From NCBI GenBank assembly GCA_900316075.1, contig ONBT01000006.1, positions 52,463 through 116,462 on the forward strand: DNA of 64,000 nucleotides, given 5' to 3'. Below are positions 56,899-64,000 of this stretch, in pieces. Within the stretch, counting starts at the first letter, position 1; every line of letters starts with the position of its first letter. The stretch is from an uncultured Lachnospiraceae bacterium (GTDB lineage Bacteria > Bacillota > Clostridia > Lachnospirales > Lachnospiraceae). The position numbers and the translations under genes are program-made. Below the pieces are notes generated by a model. It saw only the letters and a list, made by a program, of their open reading frames with translations. It was not told the origin of the DNA and made no database searches.

Positions 56899-58865
56899 AC
56901 AATTCTCTTGAAGCGCTTCTCCAGGTCCGTCTCCGAAATGGAAATCATTGTGGGCCGGCCGTGGGGACAATGATAGGGATTGTCCAGGGTCAGCAGCTCT
57001 TCAATCAGGGCCCTCGCCTCCGGCTCGGGAAGATGAGTGTTCCCTTTTACCGCGGCTTTGCAGGCCATGGTGGCCACCCGGATATAGAGGGTCTCATTGA
57101 TGGCCCTTCCCTTGCCGTCGGCAAGGTCAGACAGGGTCTCGAGGAAGACCTGCTCCGGGTCCAGGGAGTAGAGATTCCCGGGAACAGCCGTAATCCGGTA
57201 CTCACTCCCTCCGAAGGCCTCGACCTCATAGCCCAGCTCGGCAAAGGCCTCGCTGTAGGTCCGGTAGGAATCCTCCTCGACGGGAGACAGGGAGACGACA
57301 ATGGGCGGAGCAATCTGCTGGCTGGTCATCTCCTTCATTTCATACTGCTTCATGAAACGCTCGTACATAACCTTCTCATGGGCCGCGTGCTGATCGATGA
57401 TATAGACTTTCCCGTCGTATTCGACAATCCAGTAGGTGTCGAAAATCTGCCCGATGATGCGGTGGCTTCTGACAGCTTCTTCCGAAAGGAAGGAGATCTG
57501 CTCCGGCTTTTCCGCAGTGCTCGTCCGCATGAACACAGCCGGCGCAGCCCCTGCCGCTTCGGCCGCCGCCCGGTTTTGCTGGTGGCTGAAGTTTAATGCA
57601 TCATACTGGGGTTTCGAACCATTAACTGCGGTTTCAGATGTTGAACTGCCTGGTTCAAACTCTGCTTCATGCCCTGCGGTCGGTCCGCCGGTGGAATCCG
57701 CCCCGGCTTTCTCCGGCATTTCTTCCACCGGAAGAGCACTCGAGATTTCCTGCTGAACAGCCTCCTTATAGGACTTGAGTCTTGACTGTTCGAAGACCTC
57801 CGGAGCCCTTTCCTCCGTGCTGACCACTTTTTCGTCCGGGGTGGAAAAGTCGGCCTTCGGGATATCGACGGCAGCCGAAAGTCTCAGGCGGACCGCCTTA
57901 TAGACGCTGTCGTAGACCGCAGGCTCGTCCGTGAATCGGACTTCGGCCTTTCTCGGGTGAACATTTACGTCGACATGCCCGTCCGGAAAGGTCAGAAAGA
58001 GAACGCAGTATGGGTACTGGTGAAGCATGAGAAAGCCCTGGTAGGCGTCTTCCACGGCCTTCGAAAGAATCCTGCTCTTGATGTAGCGGCCGTTTACGAA
58101 GAAGATTTCCCGGTTGCGGTTGGACCGGCGGATTTCCGGCTGGCCCAGGAAGCCCCGGACAGAAAGGGTTTCATCCGAATAGGAAATATCGTAAAGGTGA
58201 CTGGCCACCTCTCTCCCGTCCTCCCGGTAGATGCAGTCAAAGAGCTTGCCATTGCCCGGGGTGAAGAGCTTCTCCCGCCCGTCCGCAATCAGGGAAAAGG
58301 AAATCTCCGGATGGGACAGGGCAATTCGGGAACAGAGCTCAGCCAGGTAGTTGCCCTCGGTCATGGGGGACTTTAAGAATTTCCGCCGGACCGGGGTATT
58401 ATAGAATAATTGTCTAACAAAAATGCTGGTTCCGTTGGGGGCGGCGGCCTCCTCCAGGCTCACTTCCTCCGAGCCTTCAATGCAGTAGTGGCTGCCCATG
58501 ACATCGTCTGCTGTCTTCGTAAAGACCTCGGTCTTGGAGACGGCCGCAATGGAGGACAGGGCCTCGCCCCGGAAGCCCAGGGAAGCAATGGAGTCCAGGT
58601 CCTTGATGGTCCGGAGTTTGCTCGTGGAGTGACGGAGAAAGGCGGTCCGGAGCTGGTCCGCAGGAATTCCGCCCCCGTCATCCGTGACCCGGAGGTAGGA
58701 TATGCCCCCGTCCTTCCACTCGACAGTGATATTTTTTGCCCCGGCATCGATGGCGTTTTCAATCAGTTCCTTGGCCACAGAAGCCGGTCGTTCCACGACC
58801 TCCCCGGCCGCAATCTTGTCGATGGTCTCCGGGGAAAGGAGGCGAATTTCAGGACATTCAGACAT
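56895..58865 (-). CDS. mutL: DNA mismatch repair protein MutL
   Basis: 656 residues. The N-terminal GHKL ATPase has LSPETIDKIAAGEVVERPASVAKELIENAIDAGA with the ATP-binding Asn, TDDGGGIP and LGFRGEALSSI. A variable linker (about 345-460, Ser/Glu/Pro-rich) follows, and the C-terminal endonuclease has the metal motif DQHAAHEKVMYERF. It is thus an incising MutL, expected in bacteria without MutH. Start is one base after the mutS stop region, in a mutS-mutL-miaA operon. Confidence 0.97.
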   Translation of the reverse strand: MSECPEIRLLSPETIDKIAAGEVVERPASVAKELIENAIDAGAKNITVEWKDGGISYLRVTDDGGGIPADQLRTAFLRHSTSKLRTIKDLDSIASLGFRGEALSSIAAVSKTEVFTKTADDVMGSHYCIEGSEEVSLEEAAAPNGTSIFVRQLFYNTPVRRKFLKSPMTEGNYLAELCSRIALSHPEISFSLIADGREKLFTPGNGKLFDCIYREDGREVASHLYDISYSDETLSVRGFLGQPEIRRSNRNREIFFVNGRYIKSRILSKAVEDAYQGFLMLHQYPYCVLFLTFPDGHVDVNVHPRKAEVRFTDEPAVYDSVYKAVRLRLSAAVDIPKADFSTPDEKVVSTEERAPEVFEQSRLKSYKEAVQQEISSALPVEEMPEKAGADSTGGPTAGHEAEFEPGSSTSETAVNGSKPQYDALNFSHQQNRAAAEAAGAAPAVFMRTSTAEKPEQISFLSEEAVRSHRIIGQIFDTYWIVEYDGKVYIIDQHAAHEKVMYERFMKQYEMKEMTSQQIAPPIVVSLSPVEEDSYRTYSEAFAELGYEVEAFGGSEYRITAVPGNLYSLDPEQVFLETLSDLADGKGRAINETLYIRVATMACKAAVKGNTHLPEPEARALIEELLTLDNPYHCPHGRPTMISISETDLEKRFKRIV

Positions 58866-58866
58866 T

Positions 58867-61572
58867 TTACAGGTCCTTCTCAGAGAGTTTGATGAGTGAA
58901 TTCAGCTTGTTCATGGCACTCATCGGGGTCATATCGTTGATGTTCATGCTCCGCAGGGTCACCATTATCTTCTTTTCCGAATCGGTCAGGCCGGAAACCT
59001 GAGGCGCATTGTCGAAAAGGGACAGCTGGGTAAAGACAGGCTCCGGAGCAGACGGAACCGAATGCTTCTGTTCGTGTTCCTTGGAAATATCGTTGGCGGA
59101 AAGTTCATTTGCAATCTCGTCCGCCCGGGTCAGGACCTCATCGGGAAGGCCGGCCAGGCGGGCCACGGCGATACCGTAGGACTTATCGGCCCCGCCTTTC
59201 ACAATCTTTCTCAAAAAGACGATATCGTCTCCATTCTCCCGGACCGCCACGCAGTAATTATTGACCCCGGGCACCCGGCCCTCGAGCTCTGTCAGCTCGT
59301 GATAGTGGGTCGCAAAGAGGGTCTTGGCCCCGATTTTTCCCTTGTCCGCAATATATTCGACCACGGACCAGGCGATGGAAAGACCGTCGTAGGTGGAGGT
59401 ACCCCGGCCGATTTCGTCCAGAATCAGAAGGGAGTTCTTCGTGGCATTCTTCAGGATATTCGCCACTTCATTCATCTCCACCATGAAGGTAGACTGGCCG
59501 CTCCCCAGGTCATCGGAGGCCCCGACCCGGGTGAATACCCGGTCGCAGAGACCGATATCGGCGGAAGAGGCCGGGACGAAGGAGCCGGTCTGGGCCATGA
59601 GAACAATTAAAGCCGTCTGCCGCATATAGGTGGACTTGCCGGCCATATTGGGGCCGGTGATGATGGCAATCCGGTGGTCTTCGTTGTCCAGGAAGGTGTC
59701 GTTTTCGATAAAGAGCTCGTCCTGGCGCAGCTTCTCGATGACCGGGTGCCGGCCGTCTTTGATTTCAATCCGTCCCTTGGTATTTAAGGCCGGGCGGACA
59801 TAACGGTTCCGGTCCGCCGTGTAGGCCAGGGACTGATAAAAGTCGAGCTCAGCAATGAAGCCTGCCGTCTTCTGAATCCGCTTGATTTCCCGGGCCGTCT
59901 TGTCGAGGACCTCGGAGTAGAGCTCCCTCTCCAGGGACAGAAGCCGCTCCTCCGAACCCAGGATTGTATTTTCCAGTTCCTTGAGCTCGGGCGTATAGTA
60001 GCGTTCCGCATTGACAAGGGTCTGTTTGCGAATGAAGTAGTCCGGGACCTGGTCCTTGAAAGAATTTGAAACTTCCAGGTAATAGCCGAAGACCTTATTG
60101 TACTTGACCTTGAGCTTGGGAATGCCGGTCTTCTCCCGCTCCTTTTCCTCCAGGTCGGAAAGCCACTTCTTTCCGTCGGTCTTGGCCGCCTTCAGCCGGT
60201 CCGCCTCTTCGGAGTAGCCGGATTTGATGATGCCTCCGTCGTGGATGACGGCCGGCGGGTCTTCGACAATGGCCTTTTCCAAAAGGTCTTTGATGTCCGA
60301 AAGAGGGTCGATGCCATCCCGGATTCCCACAAGGAGCTCTGCTTTTGCATCAGCGAGAACAGCCTGAATAGCCGGCAGGACGGAAAGGGACCCCTTCAAG
60401 GCAATCATATCCCTGGGATTGGCGCTGCGGTAGGCGACCCTTGTCAGCAGCCGCTCCAGGTCATAAACCTCTGCCAGGTACTCCCGGAGCTCCTCCCGAA
60501 GGACCATATTATCTTTCAGTTCCTCTACCGCATCGAGGCGTTTTTCGATGGTCTCTTTTTTGACCAGGGGCTGCTCGATTTCCCGCCGCAGTTTCCGGGC
60601 CCCCATGGCCGTCCTTGTGTGGTCCAAGACCCAGAGGAGGGAGCCGTATTTCCGCTTCTCCCGCATGGTCTCCGTGAGTTCGAGATTCCGCCGGGTCGAG
60701 GCGTCGAGAACCATGTAGGAGGCCCCGGCATAGGGCTTGACCGTCGTGATCTGGGCAAGCTCGATCATCTGGGTTTCATATAAATAATCGAGCAGAGCTC
60801 CAGCCGCCGGAATGCAGAGGGCGTCCCGGGAGAGGCCCAGGGCTTCCGGATTATTGACATGAAACTGCTTCTCCATGGTCCTAAGGGCATTGTCCGGGTC
60901 ATAGGCCGCATTGTCGAGATTCTGGAAGGCCACCCCGGTCCGGGACGTGTACTGGCTGTCCGGAAAGGAGGACATGAAGAAAGAATCGTTGGCGATGATT
61001 TCCGAAGGGGAATTGGCCTCCAGCTGGTTATAGAGTTCTCCTGCGTCCGAGGCTTCAGACACGAAGAAGTCACCGGTGGATACATCACAGAAGGCAACCC
61101 CGTAGGCCCCGCCCGCATAGCAGATGGAAAAGAGAAAGTTGTTCTTGGACTCGTCCAGGGAGCCCGAATCGATATTGGTCCCGGGGGTGATGACCCGGTT
61201 TACGTCCCGCTTCACCATCCCCTTGGCAAATTTGGGATCCTCCATCTGTTCGCAGATGGCCACCTTGTAGCCGGCCTTAATCAGGCGGTTCACATAGGAA
61301 TCCACCGCATGAAAAGGGACCCCGCACATGGGAGCCCTCTCATCCAGGCCGCAGGCCTTGCCGGTCAGGGTCAGGTCCAGCTCCCGGGAGACGGTTTTGG
61401 CGTCCTCGAAGAACATCTCATAGAAGTCGCCGAGGCGGTACATGAGAATGCAGGTCGGATAGGACTGCTTGGTCTTCAGGTAGTGGACCATCATGGGCGT
61501 CAGCTTCGCCGCCGTTTCCGGGTTGTCCAGAAGTTCATCTGCGTATGTACTTATGTGCTTATTTTCATTCAT
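58867..61572 (-). CDS. mutS: DNA mismatch repair protein MutS
   Basis: 901 residues, recognises mispairs. The mismatch-binding Phe-x-Glu is in YRLGDFYEMF near residue 50, the Walker A is GPNMAGKSTYMRQ near 640, and ILDEIGRGTSTYDGLSIAWSVVE is the Walker B region. Full length, MutS1 type. No convincing Shine-Dalgarno sequence before the ATG (GTAAAGATCAC). It follows the FAD protein gene by 17 bases. Confidence 0.97.
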   Translation of the reverse strand: MNENKHISTYADELLDNPETAAKLTPMMVHYLKTKQSYPTCILMYRLGDFYEMFFEDAKTVSRELDLTLTGKACGLDERAPMCGVPFHAVDSYVNRLIKAGYKVAICEQMEDPKFAKGMVKRDVNRVITPGTNIDSGSLDESKNNFLFSICYAGGAYGVAFCDVSTGDFFVSEASDAGELYNQLEANSPSEIIANDSFFMSSFPDSQYTSRTGVAFQNLDNAAYDPDNALRTMEKQFHVNNPEALGLSRDALCIPAAGALLDYLYETQMIELAQITTVKPYAGASYMVLDASTRRNLELTETMREKRKYGSLLWVLDHTRTAMGARKLRREIEQPLVKKETIEKRLDAVEELKDNMVLREELREYLAEVYDLERLLTRVAYRSANPRDMIALKGSLSVLPAIQAVLADAKAELLVGIRDGIDPLSDIKDLLEKAIVEDPPAVIHDGGIIKSGYSEEADRLKAAKTDGKKWLSDLEEKEREKTGIPKLKVKYNKVFGYYLEVSNSFKDQVPDYFIRKQTLVNAERYYTPELKELENTILGSEERLLSLERELYSEVLDKTAREIKRIQKTAGFIAELDFYQSLAYTADRNRYVRPALNTKGRIEIKDGRHPVIEKLRQDELFIENDTFLDNEDHRIAIITGPNMAGKSTYMRQTALIVLMAQTGSFVPASSADIGLCDRVFTRVGASDDLGSGQSTFMVEMNEVANILKNATKNSLLILDEIGRGTSTYDGLSIAWSVVEYIADKGKIGAKTLFATHYHELTELEGRVPGVNNYCVAVRENGDDIVFLRKIVKGGADKSYGIAVARLAGLPDEVLTRADEIANELSANDISKEHEQKHSVPSAPEPVFTQLSLFDNAPQVSGLTDSEKKIMVTLRSMNINDMTPMSAMNKLNSLIKLSEKDL

Positions 61573-61589
61573 GTGATCTTTACGTTTTC

Positions 61590-63215
61590 TTATAGTCCGT
61601 CAATCATATCCTGTGCGATCCGCTCGGCACAGCGGAGGCCGTCTACGGCGGCGGACATGATGCCGCCCGCATAGCCGGCTCCTTCCCCGCAGGGATAGAG
61701 GCCCCGCAGGGAGGGCGACTGAAAGTCCTCTTCCCGGCTGATGTGGACAGGCGAGGATGTCCGGCTCTCCACTCCGGAAAGGATGGCGTCCTCCCGGTCA
61801 AAGCCTTTGATCTTCTGCCCGAACTCTTCTATGCCTTCGGTCAGGGCTTCTTTCAGGCCCGCAGAAAAGATGGTATCGAGACGGCCGAATTCCCTGAGGC
61901 CCCCGGTATCAGAAGAAAAAGCCCCGTAGGTCGAAGAGTCCCGGCCCTCTTTGAAATCAATGAAGAGCTGCTGGGGAATCTTTCCACCGCAGAGGGAAAA
62001 AGCCCTTTTTTCCAGTTCTTCCTGAAAGGCAATGCCGGCAAGAGGGTCAGAGACATCAAAGTCCCCCTCCCCCACATGGGCGATGACTGCACTGTTGCAG
62101 TTCTTCCCGTCCCGGAGGCGGCTGCTCATTCCGTTCACGGAGAGCAGACCCTGTTCACTCGAGGAATTTACGACCGTGCCGCCCGGACACATGCAGAAGG
62201 TCCAGACGCCCCGGCCCATAGAGGACTTTCCCGCCAGCTTATAGTCGGCCCTCGGCAGCAGGGGGTGGGAAAGGCCGAACTGGGCCTGATCCAGCCACTC
62301 CTGGGGGTGTTCAATCCGAAGGCCCACGGCAAATTCCTGTCCCCGCATGGCAATGCCTTTGGAATACAGACTCCGGATCGTGTCCCGGGCGCTGTGACCG
62401 ATGGCCAGGAGGACGAAATGGGAAGAATATTCTTCTCCCCCTTCCGTGACCAGGCCGGAAATCCGCTTTTCTCCATCCCCGGTCTCTGTCATGTGAAAGC
62501 CGGTGATCTCGGTATCGAAATGAAATTCCCCGCCCAGTTCCTCAATCCGATGCCGCATATTGGGAAGAATCTCCCTCAGGCGGTCCGTCCCGATATGGGG
62601 CTTGGCGTCATAGGTGATATTGGCATCAGCCCCGAACTCATGAAAGGTATTGAGGACGAACTGCTGGCGGCCGAAGCGGTCCTTGGTCAGGGTATTTAAC
62701 TTCCCGTCCGAGAAGGTCCCGGCCCCGCCTTCGCCGAAGCAGACATTGGTCCGTTCTGAAAGGACCCCGGTAGAAAAGAAGGTTTCCACGGCCTTCGCCC
62801 GCTCTTCCACCGCACTGCCCCGTTCAAAAACTATCGGTGCATACCCGCATACAGCCAGCAGATAGGCGGCAAACATCCCGGCCGGCCCATAGCCTATGAT
62901 GAGCGGCCTTTCCGTAAGGCCGCCCGGAGCCTTCCCGGGCAGGGTATAGACGGTCTCCTTCGGCCTTACGATTTCAATATGCTTCTTCGGATGCTTTTTC
63001 AGAATCGCGTTTTCAGCGGCAAAGGAAACCTGCAGGGTGTAATTGAAAAAGATATCCGGCTTTTTCCGGGCATCGACGGATTTTTTTAAAATCCGAAGTT
63101 CCTTGATGTCCCGGATATTGCAGGGAATGGCATCGGCTATGAAGCTTTTGATCCCGTCTTCTTCGTCTTCCGCAAAAAAAGACAGGGGGATCTTCACCTG
63201 TCTGAGTATCAGCAT
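61590..63215 (-). CDS. FAD-dependent dehydrogenase of the COG2509 type
   Basis: 541 residues, uncharacterised flavoprotein family. An N-terminal domain with MLILRQVKIPL (about 1-75) precedes the Rossmann FAD motif IIGYGPAGMFAAYLLA (near 93) and VFERGSAVEERAK. A later FGEGGAGTFSDGKLNT and the C-terminal GLYPCGEGAGYAGGIMSAAVDGLRCAE complete the pattern. The start at 63215 fits GGAAAGGAAAA upstream and the family start; the longer ORF overlaps the previous gene more deeply. Overlaps the upstream FAD gene by 7 bases. Function unknown. Confidence 0.9.
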   Translation of the reverse strand: MLILRQVKIPLSFFAEDEEDGIKSFIADAIPCNIRDIKELRILKKSVDARKKPDIFFNYTLQVSFAAENAILKKHPKKHIEIVRPKETVYTLPGKAPGGLTERPLIIGYGPAGMFAAYLLAVCGYAPIVFERGSAVEERAKAVETFFSTGVLSERTNVCFGEGGAGTFSDGKLNTLTKDRFGRQQFVLNTFHEFGADANITYDAKPHIGTDRLREILPNMRHRIEELGGEFHFDTEITGFHMTETGDGEKRISGLVTEGGEEYSSHFVLLAIGHSARDTIRSLYSKGIAMRGQEFAVGLRIEHPQEWLDQAQFGLSHPLLPRADYKLAGKSSMGRGVWTFCMCPGGTVVNSSSEQGLLSVNGMSSRLRDGKNCNSAVIAHVGEGDFDVSDPLAGIAFQEELEKRAFSLCGGKIPQQLFIDFKEGRDSSTYGAFSSDTGGLREFGRLDTIFSAGLKEALTEGIEEFGQKIKGFDREDAILSGVESRTSSPVHISREEDFQSPSLRGLYPCGEGAGYAGGIMSAAVDGLRCAERIAQDMIDGL

Positions 63216-64000
63216 AGTTTTCCTTTCCCGCAAACAGCCTGACCGGAAAGATAGCCGGTGGCAAAAGCCCACTGAAGATTGTATCCGCCGCAGCTGCCGT
63301 CACAGTTCAGCATCTCCCCGATGACATAGAGCCCCGGGTGTCCCTTCACTTCCATCGTCGTAGGAGAAATCGAGGCAAGGAGAAGGCCCCCGGATGTGAC
63401 CTGGGCCCGATTGAAATCCGCGAAGCCTGTAACAGGGAAGGTAAGGCCGGTCAGGACTTTGCAGAGCTTTTCCGCATCCTGCATCTGAAAGGCACCTACC
63501 GTCATGTCCCTCTTCAGCCCCGCCTGGGCGAGAAAAAAGGGTACCGACTTGTAGGAAAGAAGGCCGGTCAAAGCCAGAGAAACCGTTCTTTCCCGGCCGC
63601 TCTTTTTTACGATTGAGAATAATATTTCCGCCGACATTCCCTCGGGAAACATGTTGAGGATGAGTTCCACAGGTTTTCCGGCGTCCAAAGCCCGGACGGC
63701 CCGGCCGCTTACATTCATGACCGGAATGCCGGAAAGGCCTTCCTTTGCAAACTGGATTTCTCCCCGGTCTTCGGAAAGGACCTTTCCCTCAGACCGGACC
63801 AGTACACTGCCCTGGGCCCGGATGCCGAACAGGGCCGGATCATAGGGCTTTCCCAGATGCAGGGAAGTAAGGGCAGGAAGAGGCTTTACGAGAGGAAGTC
63901 CAAGCCCCTCCAGGAATCGATAGCCCTCTCCGGCTGAGCCGGTCTTGGGGGCTGCGGCTCCGCCACTTGCGAGGACAAGGGACTTGGTGCAGTAAGTCAT
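63209..64000 (-). CDS. HI0933/YhiN-family flavoprotein, 3' part
   Basis: Only the C-terminal 263 residues are visible; the start lies beyond the window. The end GLYVIGEMLNCDGSCGGYNLQWAFATGYLSGQAV is the family's conserved FAD-contacting C-terminus, and SGGAAAPKTGSAGEGYRFLEGLGLPLVKPLPALT is the central motif. Such proteins are labelled aminoacetone-oxidase-like or NAD(P)/FAD-dependent oxidoreductase; the substrate is unknown. It overlaps the next FAD gene, a pairing conserved in Clostridia. Confidence 0.92.
   Translation of the reverse strand: MTYCTKSLVLASGGAAAPKTGSAGEGYRFLEGLGLPLVKPLPALTSLHLGKPYDPALFGIRAQGSVLVRSEGKVLSEDRGEIQFAKEGLSGIPVMNVSGRAVRALDAGKPVELILNMFPEGMSAEILFSIVKKSGRERTVSLALTGLLSYKSVPFFLAQAGLKRDMTVGAFQMQDAEKLCKVLTGLTFPVTGFADFNRAQVTSGGLLLASISPTTMEVKGHPGLYVIGEMLNCDGSCGGYNLQWAFATGYLSGQAVCGKGKLC

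Overview
This is a 64 kb block of core chromosome from a Gram-positive, low-copy-element bacterium of the Clostridia, most likely a Lachnospiraceae-type organism with GC-rich coding sequence. The basis is gene content and order: RecU, GerW/YtfJ, YloU-YloV, short-form HisG with HisZ, a ribosomal L27 carrying the Prp-cleaved N-terminal extension, RqcH, LexA divergent from a YneA-like protein, and the mreBCD-mrdA-minC-rodA-mgsA order. The species cannot be named from the sequence alone. No rRNA, tRNA, CRISPR array, insertion sequence or prophage was found. Several start codons are TTG or GTG (ftsW, cinA, coaD, aroB, the HlyD-like gene, hisD, the YggS gene).

Layout. 1-6.5 kb (+): 3' part of a U32 peptidase, an FtsW-PbpA pair, a small unknown protein, a DUF2953 protein and GerW. 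6.6-6.8 kb (-): rpmB. 7.1-11.3 kb (+): yloU-yloV-recG. 11.4-13.1 kb (-): rqcH. 13.3-21.4 kb (+): yicC-gmk-rpoZ-rimO-pgsA-cinA-rsmD-coaD, a coiled-coil protein, a HAD phosphatase and a pseudouridine synthase, then recU. 22-27.4 kb (+): a histidine operon hisZ-hisG-hisD-hisB-hisIE closed by a strong terminator. Its last gene carries an extra HisA/HisF-like domain that lacks both catalytic aspartates. 27.4-33.3 kb (+): a radical SAM protein and its DUF2344 partner, then L21 leader-rplU-prp-rpmA-obgE-yhbY. 33.4-35.2 kb (+): a fused nadD-yqeK and rsfS.

35.4-38.4 kb is an SOS and recombination cluster: lexA(-) and a LysM YneA-like gene(+) share an intergenic region with two good promoters and three candidate LexA boxes; then a small membrane protein and a single-recombinase, XerS-like tyrosine recombinase with a 24-bp dyad of dif geometry (9-6-9) just upstream. 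38.5-42.3 kb (-): rluD, an aldo/keto reductase lying between rluD and lspA, lspA and aroB. 42.5-45.6 kb (-): sepF, a YggS-family protein, an HlyD-like membrane protein and a small P-loop protein. 45.8-54.5 kb (-): a D,D-carboxypeptidase, mgsA, rodA, minC, mrdA, mreD, mreC, mreB, that is, the elongation machinery, with minD and minE absent from their usual place. 54.6-64 kb (-): a methionine gamma-lyase-like protein, miaA, mutL, mutS and two FAD proteins, the second cut by the window end.

The most interesting non-coding signals are: a leader before mgsA with three mutually exclusive pairings, one of them terminator-like; the dif-like dyad before the recombinase; a palindrome between rqcH and yicC; and a 15-nt motif (TTTACATTANTCATG) found in the spaces before at least eight genes, usually in the direction of transcription. 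All functional statements are homology-style readings by eye; no database search was run.
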